From positions 1 to 32,064 of the IMG/VR virus record IMGVR_UViG_3300010375_000042: a DNA stretch of 32,064 bases; one strand, 5' to 3'. Each line of letters begins with the position of its first letter. Position 1 is the stretch's first letter. The notes under the pieces were generated by a model. It was not told the origin of the DNA. It did not search any database and saw only the letters and a list, made by a program, of their open reading frames with translations. Of the stretch, positions 14,934-23,022 are shown piece by piece. The position numbers and the translations under genes were made by a program. Source of the DNA: a virus.

Positions 14934-15428
14934 ATGGCCGCTGGAACCTGGAAGATTTTTTCAAAAGCGAAACGGATTATCGGAGCTGGTGGGTCAGCAA
15001 TGACCTCCGGTGGCATTACGCTCGGTGTAGGTGTGTTTAAAATGAGTTTACACAGGGCGTCGGCCAGCGCTAATTTACTCCTAAACGCAATCGGCGGCAT
15101 CAGCACGTTTGCCTCAGTCCCCGGTGAGATCAGTCCGCTCGGCGGCTATGCGGCAGGCGGTAGAAACCTGCTACCGGCAACCGGCACCTGGACAACCGGC
15201 GCAAGCACCAAGCAATTAAAGTTCACTTACTCCACGGTTGGCCTGATCTTCACGGCTAGCGGCGCATCACTGAAGAACATCAAGTACGCCGTGATCCGTA
15301 CATCGAGCGGCGCAGGCGCTGGCAAGGTGCTTTGCTTCTGCACGCTGAGTACTGCGGCGTTCAGTATCACCAGTCCCAATACGCTCACTATCTTGCCGGC
15401 TGCGACTGGGGTCTTCACCTTAGCTTGA
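14934..15428 (+). CDS. Phage structural-type protein, probably virion-associated
   Basis: The 164-residue product (AAGTWKIFSKAKRIIGAGG..., VFKMSLHRASASANLL, GGYAAGGRNLLPATGTW, SPNTLTILPAATGVFTLA) belongs to a group of glycine- and alanine-rich proteins that I recall from many uncultured and soil phages, encoded with tail or decoration proteins. It is beta-rich with no signal peptide, enzyme motif or zinc site. The perfect AAGGAG ribosome site, locked in a hairpin, suggests high but controlled expression. A head decoration or tail-fibre role is possible; the exact one is unknown. Confidence 0.6.
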   Translation: MAAGTWKIFSKAKRIIGAGGSAMTSGGITLGVGVFKMSLHRASASANLLLNAIGGISTFASVPGEISPLGGYAAGGRNLLPATGTWTTGASTKQLKFTYSTVGLIFTASGASLKNIKYAVIRTSSGAGAGKVLCFCTLSTAAFSITSPNTLTILPAATGVFTLA

Positions 15429-15437
15429 GCAGCTTAG

Positions 15438-17213
15438 GTGAATCGTAGGGATTTCCTCAAGGCTGGGGCATTGGCTGCTATGTCGGCGGCTGCAAAGCCG
15501 TCCGGCGGCATAGCTCTCACTGGTCCTACTGAAACAGGGATCTGTGCCGGTGAGTCGGTACCGCTCACTTATAGCCTGACAAAGGGTCCGGGACAATCGC
15601 TGTCCACCACGTTCTCGGTTTCCGGCTTGCCGCCTGGAATAACCGGGACATTCTCGCCGACATCGTGTAAGCCTAACTGCGGAACGACGCTTACGTTGAG
15701 AGCAGCGTCTAATTATGTCCTTGGTGATTATAGTTTTATTGTCAGGGCGCAGAACTCAAAGGGTATTGCAATGGCGAACACAAATATTAAACCGCGCTGC
15801 GCTATTGCAGTAAAACCGCCGCCGTCAAATCTAGTCGGCTATTTTGTGTCGACTAGCGGCAACGACGCCAACGACGGATCGATCGGTGCTCCGTGGGCGC
15901 ATTGTCCGGGAATGGCGGCATGGACAGGATCGGCTAGCCTTGTATCAGGCGATACGGTTTATTTTAACAACTCTGATACGTTCGCTCCTGCCGGTACCGA
16001 TCAGCTTTTACAAACCACGACCGCCGGGGTTACTTACGACGGTGCGACATGGGGCGGCGGCACGCGGGCCGTGTTTCAGGCGCAGGCGGATTACGTCAAC
16101 AACACGGTCATCCTGGTCTACCACAGCAACACGATAATCAGGGGCATCGACATTGACGGTAATGCCAAAAACACCTGCGGTATTACAGTCAACTGGCCGT
16201 CTGCCGCTGCCAGTATCTCCAATATCGAACTAAACAACTGCATTGTAAGAAGCACAGGACACAGTGACGTTTTTCGCTACGGCATTATTGTTGGCGCGAC
16301 CGGCGGATTCACGACCACCAATCCAACTGTGACAAACTGCACGGTTCACGACGTGCTGCACGAGGGGATCTGTCTTTATCCCAGCGATACGCCGGGAACA
16401 AACCGGGTCGTCAACGCGACCGTTACTAACAACACGGTTTACAATACGGGCGGGCAGGCCGCTGACTTTGGCGTTGGACTTCTGATTAAGAATTATACAA
16501 CCGGCGCAACCATCGAGGGAAATAATTTTCACAACAATTTTCACGGCATCCAGTTTGAAAATGCCAATGCATCATCCAATCCACAGACGGGCATTATCAT
16601 CCGCCGAAACAAGATTTTCGATAATCTGCACTGGGGCATTTATATTCTGGGGCAAGGGCGCTCTATTACCTCGGATATTTACGACAATCTGATTTACGAC
16701 AACGGCAAGGCGGGGCAGGTCGAAGGCGGGCCGATATTCTTTACAACCGGGGATCACGCAGCGGGAGTATGGAATATCCTCAATAACACTATCTATTCAG
16801 TCAACGTCGGCGCCACTTCGCAATACGGGGTCATCAATTCCGGCTCTGCCACCGGGACTCCAACGATCACGGTTAAAAACAATATCATTTACACCGTCAA
16901 CGAGATTGCCATCGACGATCGAAAGAACTGGTTCACTCACAGCAATAACCTGGCATTCAGGACTTCCGGGGCGGCGGCGAACGTGGCTTATAACGGGACT
17001 ACCAACTACACGCGCACCACGTATACGACCTATGAGCCGACCGGCATTAGTGCTGACCCGTTATTTGTGAATGCGTTTGCCGATTTTCATCTGCTTGTGG
17101 CCTCGCCCGCCATCGATGCCGGCGCAACTCTTTCGGAAGTCACGACCGATTACGATGGAACCGCTAGGCCACAGGGGGCAGCCTATGACATCGGGGCATA
17201 TGAGTTCAGTTAG
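15438..17213 (+). CDS. Right-handed beta-helix protein with Tat signal
   Basis: The GTG start opens MNRRDFLKAGALAAMSAAA, a near-perfect twin-arginine (RRxFLK) signal; an internal ATG at codon 15 would remove it and has a poor ribosome site. Residues about 30-120 are an Ig-like domain (SLSTTFSVSGLPPGITGTFSP). From about 135 (GYFVSTSGNDANDG) the protein is a parallel beta-helix with rungs such as NNTVYNTGG and IEGNNFHNNFHG. It ends in the choice-of-anchor Q signature (SPAIDAGA...YDIGAYEF), as does the Sec protein at 3405. A Tat-exported beta-helix is normal for a bacterium and very rare for a phage. A surface polysaccharide-binding or degrading role is likely. Confidence 0.78.
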   Translation: MNRRDFLKAGALAAMSAAAKPSGGIALTGPTETGICAGESVPLTYSLTKGPGQSLSTTFSVSGLPPGITGTFSPTSCKPNCGTTLTLRAASNYVLGDYSFIVRAQNSKGIAMANTNIKPRCAIAVKPPPSNLVGYFVSTSGNDANDGSIGAPWAHCPGMAAWTGSASLVSGDTVYFNNSDTFAPAGTDQLLQTTTAGVTYDGATWGGGTRAVFQAQADYVNNTVILVYHSNTIIRGIDIDGNAKNTCGITVNWPSAAASISNIELNNCIVRSTGHSDVFRYGIIVGATGGFTTTNPTVTNCTVHDVLHEGICLYPSDTPGTNRVVNATVTNNTVYNTGGQAADFGVGLLIKNYTTGATIEGNNFHNNFHGIQFENANASSNPQTGIIIRRNKIFDNLHWGIYILGQGRSITSDIYDNLIYDNGKAGQVEGGPIFFTTGDHAAGVWNILNNTIYSVNVGATSQYGVINSGSATGTPTITVKNNIIYTVNEIAIDDRKNWFTHSNNLAFRTSGAAANVAYNGTTNYTRTTYTTYEPTGISADPLFVNAFADFHLLVASPAIDAGATLSEVTTDYDGTARPQGAAYDIGAYEFS

Positions 17214-17223
17214 GATTTAACTA

Positions 17224-17961
17224 ATGGCCCTTACCGACAACTTAGTAGCATATTGGGATTTGTCCGAAGCAAGCGGTACGCGAGCGGATGGGTTAGGATC
17301 AAACAATCTTACCGATAACAACACCGTCACGGGAACCACCGGACCCGGCTCGCATAACGCTTCGCTGTTCACCCACGCCAATAATGAATCGCTGAGTCAT
17401 ACCGACAACGCTACCCTCAGCATGGGCGACATAGACTTCACGGCCTGCGTCTGGATAAAGTTCACTACACTTATTTTGTACACCAACATATTCGGCCAAT
17501 GGAATTCCTCCACTAACCAACGATCTTGGACTGTTTACTACGACGACAACACGTTTCTGACATTTGGGGCTTCAAGCAATGGTACAATCGAGACATTTTT
17601 GAGCAATAATAACACAGGGGCAATAACTACGGGAGTCTGGTATTTCGTTGTTGTATGGCATGACTCAGTTGGAAATACCATGAACTTTCAAGTAAACGAG
17701 GGCACGGTTAAGTCGGCCAGTTATACTACAGGCGTATTCGATTCCAGCGCTGTATTTAATTTCGGAGTCCACGACGGTAATACTAACTACCAAGACGGCG
17801 CGATGGCCATGGCTGGGCTTTGGAAGCGCATCTTGACGGCGGGCGAAAGGACAACGCTTTTCAATAGCAACAATGCGCTTAACTATGCTGAGATTTTAGC
17901 CCTAGCAGGCGATCCCGTCGGTTCAATCCGTCCACGCACAACCGTTTCCATAGTCCCGTAA
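17224..17961 (+). CDS. LamG-like / concanavalin A-like lectin domain protein
   Basis: The 245-residue protein opens LVAYWDLSEASGTRADGLG, the standard start of a LamG/jelly-roll domain, and continues with DFTACVWIKF, WTVYYDDNTFLTFG, WYFVVVWHDSVGNTMNFQVN and the closing AMAGLWKRILTAGERTTLFN. This one domain covers nearly the whole length. LamG domains bind glycans or proteins; in phage tail genes they usually bind the cell surface. No signal peptide is present, unlike the jelly-roll protein at 2737. It lies between the Tat beta-helix gene and the giant repeat gene with short gaps. Confidence 0.8.
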   Translation: MALTDNLVAYWDLSEASGTRADGLGSNNLTDNNTVTGTTGPGSHNASLFTHANNESLSHTDNATLSMGDIDFTACVWIKFTTLILYTNIFGQWNSSTNQRSWTVYYDDNTFLTFGASSNGTIETFLSNNNTGAITTGVWYFVVVWHDSVGNTMNFQVNEGTVKSASYTTGVFDSSAVFNFGVHDGNTNYQDGAMAMAGLWKRILTAGERTTLFNSNNALNYAEILALAGDPVGSIRPRTTVSIVP

Positions 17962-17962
17962 A

Positions 17963-20900
17963 ATGGCCGTCACGATCGGGCAGGCTGGCTTCAGGCTGAG
18001 AAACGACGATGGCAGCGAAACCACCGCCACGTGGAAGGGTGCGCAAAATACCAACACAGTCATCAATGTTGATACAAATTTCCGCTGTCGTTTTCTCATG
18101 CAGAACAGCGGCACGACGGCGAGTAACAATGTCACCGCACAGCTCGAATATTCTCTCAACGGCGGCGCTTATACCAACGTCACCGCGTCCAGCACAGTAG
18201 TTCGCTCCTTCGCTTCTCCCAACGTCACCGACGCAGCAAACATTACCCAGCAGTTGACCGGTGGTACAGGCACGTTTATTGGCCTTACCGGCTATGACGA
18301 AGTGGACGGCGCGGCCGGTGGTAACTCGCTCGATGTTCCTGCCAGCGGCAACTTCGAGGTTGAATATTGCATTCAGCTTCGCGGCGTCGATCTAAACAAC
18401 GGCGATCAGGTTCAACTAAAAGTCACTAATAGCGGGACGGACTTTACCGGCACCTACGCTCAAATCCCGTCGATTATTGTCGCCGAGTCGGTAAGCAAGA
18501 CGCCGCTGGTAGGCGCGTTGACTCTTGTCGGCGTATCACCGGGCATTATCAATCCTGTCAAAATCACACCAAGCGCCGGCATCCTGCGCTTTGGCTTGCA
18601 GTCCTACGCGATCAAGCCGGACGTTGGCGATGTTGACATAACCGGAGTTGCGGCGGTTATAGGCAGTGGCGTAAGTCCAGTTATCATCACACCGAATTCA
18701 GGATCGTTGACGCTCATCGGGTATGCGCCGATCGACATCGTATCATTCAACATCACGCCGATTATTGGAGCAGTTTCTTTTGTTCTAATCGCAGGCAGTA
18801 CGCGCACAGACTTTATCCGCGGTCCTCCGGTAGCAGCGCTTGCTCTCACCGGGATCGCTCCTACTCTTCGTACCGCATTTAGCATCACACCATCCGTCGG
18901 AACACTCACCGCAACCGGCAATCTAGCAACAGTACAAAGCGGCGCAAATATCGCCGTCACTCCGTCCGTCGGCGCGCTCACTTTATCAAGCGTTGCTCCG
19001 ACAGTCACCGCAACTAACAATCAATCCCGCACACCTACCGTAGGGACTCTGACTCTCACGGGAGTCGCGCCCACGGTGATAGCAGGTGCCGGAATAAACA
19101 TCACGCCGTCTCCCGGTATTTTGCGCTTTGGCCTTCAGTCCTACGGAATCACTCCGGGCATAGGATCAGTTGCCATAACCGGACAGGCTGCGCAAATCGG
19201 CGCGGCGGCAAGTGTCTCAATCACTCCTGCGCGCGGCTCTCTGACACTAGCGGGCAATGCTCCGTCATTGTCGTTGACAACGGCAATCACGCCCGTAACC
19301 GGTACGCTTACATTCGGGACGTTCTTTCAGGAAATCACAGCCGATTCAGGGGGGCTAGCGATTACCGGCAATGCTTCTACAGTTCAGACCGGCGCTAATG
19401 TCTCGCGAACCCCGACGACAGGAACTCTTGCGCTTTCCAGCGTTGGCCCAACGCTCAAGACAGATACGCGAATCACACCAGCCGTCGGAGCATTGGTTCT
19501 TGCCGGTGCCGCGCCAACCGATATTGCCGGGACGCTCCTTACCCCTATTGTTGGTTCGCTTGCTCTAACCGGAATTGCACCGACTCGAATTCAAAACAAT
19601 ATTGAATCGCCGTCTGCTGGTTCTCTGACGATTGCAGGCAATGCGCCGAATATCTCTCGAAGTATTACCCCAAATGTCGCCTCTCTCGTTATCGCGGGAC
19701 TACAACCGATAGTCCAAGCCGGAGCTGGCGTAAATACTCAACCGGGAACCGGGGCACTGACTCTTGCTGGCGCTCAGCCAACCGTTCAATCAACCGCGAA
19801 TCTGGTAATCACGCCGAGTGCCGGGGCTTTGGTTCTAACCGGTGTCACGCCTAACAACAATCGCGCGGTTATCGTAGCTGTTGGCTCGCTTGCCCTGAGC
19901 GGAATACAGCCAATCGTCCAGGCGGGCGCAAGTCTCTCAAGGACTCCAAACGCTGGCAGTCTAGTTTTTACCGGCAATCAACCGACTGTTAATCAGACTG
20001 CTGGCGTAGTTTTGACGCCGTCAGTGGGCACTTTGGTAGCCGCGGGAGTGGCGCCGACCGTTCAGACAACCACTAACGTTGTTCGAACACCTATTACCGG
20101 AGCTCTGGCAGGTACCGGACTGCAACCCACCGTCCAAAGCGGTGCCAACCGCGTCGTAATTCCTACCACTGGGGCTCTCACGTTGGCCGGTACGCAACCC
20201 GTAGTGCAGGCCGGGGCAAATGTGAGCATAACGCCGCAAAGTGGCGCGTTGGGCCTCACAGGCGCAAATTCGGGCGTTTCCAGGAGCATTAGTCCTACGG
20301 TTGGGAGTCTAGTCCTTGCCGGTAATGCGCCGAATATCTCCGGCAGCATTACCCCGACTGTTGGCGCTCTGTCCTTAACTGGCGTTCAGCCAACCGTACA
20401 GACAACCGGGCACGTAATTCTGACGCCGAGCTCCGGAGCGCTGACACTAACCGGTGGCCAGCCGAGAACCGGTGGCCAGATCATTCCCAACGTTGGCACG
20501 CTGACAATCACCGGCAATTCTCCGGTCATCAAGCAAGTCATTACGCCCGCAACCGGCTCGATGACGTTTAGCAGTGACGCGCCGACCGATGTAGCGGGAA
20601 CTCTTCGAACACCGCTTGTCGGCGCTCTCACATTAACGCCGGTCCTTGCGACGCGAGTAATCGACAATCCCGAATCGCCGCAAACCGGTAGTTTGTCACT
20701 TTCCGGACAAGCACCGCGGCTGGATTTCAAGGTCATTCCCGCTACCGGCGCACTGGCGCTGCAGAGCGATCCGCCGCAAGCCGGACTATCTATCAGTACC
20801 CGTCCAACGGTAGGCGCGCTGACAATAGCTGGTACTCAGGCCGGACGGCTGCAAAACTCCGTCAGAGAGTCACAGGCTGGGGCGCTGACTTTTACCGGAG

Positions 20901-21187
20901 GCCAGCCACAGATACCGATAAGAATCACGCCGTCAACCGGCGCTCTGATCATTGTTGAAGGTGATGCACCGGGTAAGGCGTTCGCCGCACCGGCTTTTCT
21001 CGTCAATACCGGATCTCTGAATTTCAGCAGTGATGCGCCGACTTTCAGTTATACAAGCTTTGCTGATTTAGGATTTGCTACGCTAAGCGATCGCGCGGCA
21101 AACACGGCCACAGTAACCGACCAGGCAACCGGGAGCGCAACCGTAAGCGATACAGCGCTAGGCAAGGCAACTGTAAGCGATATTTAG
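17963..21187 (+). CDS. Giant repetitive fibre-like protein, about 39 short repeats
   Basis: The 1074-residue protein has a unique N-terminal beta domain (about 1-175), then about 39 repeats by eye, each about 20-24 residues, with the core TPxxGxLxLxG followed by xAPTVxxxxN. Examples are TPTVGTLTLTGVAPTV and TPSSGALTLTGGQP. A larger unit with GILRFGLQSY occurs twice, eight repeats apart, showing block duplication. The C-terminus changes to four short ATVSD-like repeats. There are almost no cysteines and no signal peptide. This pattern suggests a long stiff beta-solenoid or extended fibre. It is the largest gene here and probably a side or tip fibre; repeat number may vary between relatives. 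Confidence 0.75.
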   Translation: MAVTIGQAGFRLRNDDGSETTATWKGAQNTNTVINVDTNFRCRFLMQNSGTTASNNVTAQLEYSLNGGAYTNVTASSTVVRSFASPNVTDAANITQQLTGGTGTFIGLTGYDEVDGAAGGNSLDVPASGNFEVEYCIQLRGVDLNNGDQVQLKVTNSGTDFTGTYAQIPSIIVAESVSKTPLVGALTLVGVSPGIINPVKITPSAGILRFGLQSYAIKPDVGDVDITGVAAVIGSGVSPVIITPNSGSLTLIGYAPIDIVSFNITPIIGAVSFVLIAGSTRTDFIRGPPVAALALTGIAPTLRTAFSITPSVGTLTATGNLATVQSGANIAVTPSVGALTLSSVAPTVTATNNQSRTPTVGTLTLTGVAPTVIAGAGINITPSPGILRFGLQSYGITPGIGSVAITGQAAQIGAAASVSITPARGSLTLAGNAPSLSLTTAITPVTGTLTFGTFFQEITADSGGLAITGNASTVQTGANVSRTPTTGTLALSSVGPTLKTDTRITPAVGALVLAGAAPTDIAGTLLTPIVGSLALTGIAPTRIQNNIESPSAGSLTIAGNAPNISRSITPNVASLVIAGLQPIVQAGAGVNTQPGTGALTLAGAQPTVQSTANLVITPSAGALVLTGVTPNNNRAVIVAVGSLALSGIQPIVQAGASLSRTPNAGSLVFTGNQPTVNQTAGVVLTPSVGTLVAAGVAPTVQTTTNVVRTPITGALAGTGLQPTVQSGANRVVIPTTGALTLAGTQPVVQAGANVSITPQSGALGLTGANSGVSRSISPTVGSLVLAGNAPNISGSITPTVGALSLTGVQPTVQTTGHVILTPSSGALTLTGGQPRTGGQIIPNVGTLTITGNSPVIKQVITPATGSMTFSSDAPTDVAGTLRTPLVGALTLTPVLATRVIDNPESPQTGSLSLSGQAPRLDFKVIPATGALALQSDPPQAGLSISTRPTVGALTIAGTQAGRLQNSVRESQAGALTFTGGQPQIPIRITPSTGALIIVEGDAPGKAFAAPAFLVNTGSLNFSSDAPTFSYTSFADLGFATLSDRAANTATVTDQATGSATVSDTALGKATVSDI

Positions 21188-21199
21188 GAGGGCTTATTT

Positions 21200-21490
21200 A
21201 TGGCCAACGTCTATGATATAGGCGATATTGTTAGAGTTTCAGTTGAGTTCAAAAACATAGCCGGCACGCTCACCGATCCGACAACCGTCACTCTCAAATA
21301 TAGAGATCCGTCAGGCGTACTTACGCCGTGGGCAGTCATTGCAGGACAAATCGTCAAGGATGGCGTTGGCCTGTATCACGCCGACATCAGTCCGACGGTG
21401 GCGGGTATTTGGAGCTATAGATTTGTCGGTGTCGGCACATTGCAAGCAGCAGAGGAAGGGACGTTTTTAGTCAAGCCCGAGCTGTCATAA
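21200..21490 (+). CDS. Ig-like phage protein
   Basis: A strong AGGAGGG site precedes the ATG. The 96-residue product reads VYDIGDIVRVSVEF... GTLTDPTTVTLKYRDPSG... GLYHADISPTVAGIWSYRFVG... EEGTFLVKPEL, a pattern I know from many tailed phages as a small Ig-like or beta-sandwich tail-associated protein. It probably decorates the virion or assists fibre attachment. It is the last gene of the rightward late block; the next gene converges on it ten bases away and no terminator is visible between them. Confidence 0.75.
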   Translation: MANVYDIGDIVRVSVEFKNIAGTLTDPTTVTLKYRDPSGVLTPWAVIAGQIVKDGVGLYHADISPTVAGIWSYRFVGVGTLQAAEEGTFLVKPELS

Positions 21491-21500
21491 CTTGTAGGTT

Positions 21501-21842
21501 TTAATAGGGTGGCCGAAACACCCGCGTTTCGCCGTCCTCCGGCTGAATTATCAGCACTACGTTCTTAGGATCTTTCCACGGCCATGACAAAATTGTTTGA
21601 GCAAATCTATCCTCGTAGAAATGATTCAGGCCTGCACCGAACACTAAATGCTGCGGGTGCTTATTACCGCCATACTGGCCCGATAATTCAACAAACTTTC
21701 GGCTGATTTTCTGATCCAAAGAGGCCAGGCATTTATTTAGTCTAGCAAGCAGCAAATCACTAGAGCTGTCATAAACTTGGGGATCTTCGCTCCCGGTTTC
21801 CCCTAGTCCACAAATCAACGTGACGCCACTCACCGTGCTCAT
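21501..21842 (-). CDS. Minus-strand protein of unknown function
   Basis: An ATG at 21842 was chosen; a TTG three codons upstream (21851) is possible, and neither has a clear ribosome site. The 113-residue product has no membrane segment. It has helices (DLLLARLNKCLASLDQKISRK) and a strand-rich end (NVVLIIQPEDGETRVFRPP). It converges with the late genes and lies downstream of the repressor on the same strand, a place typical for lysogenic or superinfection-immunity genes. The composition looks coding, but no family was recognised. Confidence 0.45.
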   Translation of the reverse strand: MSTVSGVTLICGLGETGSEDPQVYDSSSDLLLARLNKCLASLDQKISRKFVELSGQYGGNKHPQHLVFGAGLNHFYEDRFAQTILSWPWKDPKNVVLIIQPEDGETRVFRPPY

Positions 21843-21926
21843 GTAATCCAAAGTACTACACGAAAATTGCCAATTTGGCCACTTGCATGAGGCAATGAGA
21901 GTAATAGGATGCCCAGTGTCGTTTAT

Positions 21927-21989
21927 ATCGGAGGGCGGGTGGGAGCCACGTACCCGGCGCTATTCCGGCGGCTCTCCACCACCTCCGAT
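21927..21989. other. Strong stem-loop in the 21852-22048 spacer
   Basis: ATCGGAGG (21927-21934) is the exact complement of CCTCCGAT (21982-21989). Inside it GGTGGGAGCC (21938-21947) pairs with GGCTCTCCACC (21970-21980) with one bulged base. The loop is about 22 bases. There is no U-run on either side, so it is not a classic terminator; it would sit in the 5' leader of the minus gene at 21842. The remaining spacer bases show no gene. It may be an mRNA structure, a small RNA or an attachment site. Confidence 0.5.
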
Positions 21990-22048
21990 TCCTTCAAGGG
22001 CGGTCCCGCGTTTCAATAATAATTATCGACCGTAGTGTTAGCAATGGG

Positions 22049-22360
22049 TTATGTGTGTCCTGGATATTCTAGTGATCCTTTCAGACGTGATATCCGCCGC
22101 TTGACCTGATCGTAGGTTTCCTGCTCGCCATCGAGTGCTGCCGTCAGCATCTTAACTTCACTTTTAATTTCGTTTTCAAGCCGAGCATTACGCGATTTTA
22201 ATAACCGTATTTCGGCACGTAAAAAGCCGATATCGACTTTACTTTCATGGTTGTTATTGCCTACACTATGTGTAGTACTTTGTAAAGTGTAATTTTTGAC
22301 AATAGAAACGGGATCTTCTGTATTTGATTGCACGTTTTTGTGTCTGATAATTCCTGACAT
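22049..22360 (-). CDS. Coiled-coil protein of the immunity region
   Basis: The 103-residue minus-strand product starts with a polar segment (SGIIRHKNVQSNTEDPVS) and continues with a long coiled coil (DIGFLRAEIRLLKSRNARLENEIKS, then EQETYDQVKRRISRLKG). It has no membrane segment, signal or DNA-binding motif. It lies in the same direction as the XRE gene, 169 bases downstream, and the spacer between them (22361-22529) shows nothing I can support. It could be a partner of the repressor, but that is only position. Confidence 0.5.
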   Translation of the reverse strand: MSGIIRHKNVQSNTEDPVSIVKNYTLQSTTHSVGNNNHESKVDIGFLRAEIRLLKSRNARLENEIKSEVKMLTAALDGEQETYDQVKRRISRLKGSLEYPGHT

Positions 22361-22529
22361 GATAACTTGTGATCTTTATGGCATGGCTTTTACGCAAGTG
22401 ATCTGCCGGAATGACAAAACGTCTGATAAGATATATTTTAGAAATCAATAACTTAGACGCTACTTTCTATGCTCTTGTTGAGACTTTATCCAAGGCTTGT
22501 TTCTTGAGTAGTAAATCTGTTGGTTTATG

Positions 22530-22910
22530 TCAACCTTCGTCATCCCCGCCCGCGCTCGTGCGAGTACTTCGGCGCGATGAAACAACGCCAATATTCTTCT
22601 TTTTACGGCGTTCCGCTGAATCCGGCTTAGTCCTGCCAAACTCCTTATCAGTCTCCTGTTGTGCATGAGTTGTCACGTTCCTTTCAATTTGGTTTACGTG
22701 ACGGACGTTCAATTCCTGTACCGGATCGATCTTTAGTTCTCTGCATACGGTTAAAATTTTAACGAAGAGTATCCACTGTTTTTGAATAGTGGTGCCTGCG
22801 TTCTCTAATTTTTGAATATTTTGCTGGAGCACGCCAAATGCCGCCGCCATTTCTTGCTGCGTCCAGTTTTTTTCTCGCCGAATTTTCTTAATGAATTCGT
22901 TGATAGTCAC
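22530..22910 (-). CDS. XRE-family transcriptional regulator (probable phage repressor)
   Basis: A GTG start gives 126 residues. Residues about 1-62 are a lambda-Cro/XRE helix-turn-helix: FIKKIRREKNWTQQEMAAAFGV, the recognition region LQQNIQKLENAG and a closing helix. The C-terminal part is charged (KEFGRTKPDSAERRKKK) and lacks the LexA-type serine peptidase, so release would not be by RecA-stimulated cleavage. It is divergent from the early genes and sits beside two direct repeats and a strong promoter, so it probably represses that promoter and perhaps its own. A different frame on the same strand (22460-22666) overlaps its 3' end and also looks partly coding. Confidence 0.8.
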   Translation of the reverse strand: MTINEFIKKIRREKNWTQQEMAAAFGVLQQNIQKLENAGTTIQKQWILFVKILTVCRELKIDPVQELNVRHVNQIERNVTTHAQQETDKEFGRTKPDSAERRKKKNIGVVSSRRSTRTSAGGDDEG

Positions 22911-22931
22911 AAAATCTCACTCTTTTTTTAT

Positions 22932-22970
22932 TACCCAATACACAAAACGCTTGACAAAATACCCAATACA
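22932..22970. promoter_or_regulatory. Two direct-repeat operators for the XRE regulator
   Basis: The 11-base sequence TACCCAATACA occurs at 22932-22942 and again at 22960-22970, 28 bases apart, about 2.7 helical turns. The second copy lies within the spacer of the rightward promoter, and the first lies just upstream of its -35 box. A regulator bound there would block RNA polymerase. No third perfect copy was found in the window. That the neighbouring XRE protein binds them is inference. Confidence 0.65.
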
Positions 22971-22979
22971 TTGTAATTT
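22951..22979 (+). promoter_or_regulatory. Early rightward promoter
   Basis: TTGACA (22951-22956) is a perfect -35 box, followed by a 17-base spacer and TAATTT (22974-22979), a near -10 box. It faces the early operon, whose first ATG is 23023. A weaker leftward promoter may overlap it: TTGTCA on the other strand at 22952-22957 with a poor -10 toward the repressor gene. Confidence 0.75.
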
Positions 22980-23022
22980 CATCTCGTCCCCACACAACCT
23001 TACTTCATAAGAGGTAGCACGT

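Noticed and set aside
18480-21060. CRISPR-like or simple DNA tandem repeat.
   Set aside because: The repetition is at protein level inside one long gene; DNA units differ and have no constant spacer pattern.
21927-21990. Stem TCGGAGG/CCTCCGA looked like a tRNA acceptor stem.
   Set aside because: The enclosed sequence is too short and has no T-arm or anticodon arm on either strand.
22049-22448. 60-codon minus frame 22266-22448.
   Set aside because: It overlaps the better-supported coiled-coil gene and has a random-looking basic composition.
22411-22668. 85-codon plus-strand frame in the immunity region.
   Set aside because: It is antisense to the XRE gene and starts without a ribosome site.
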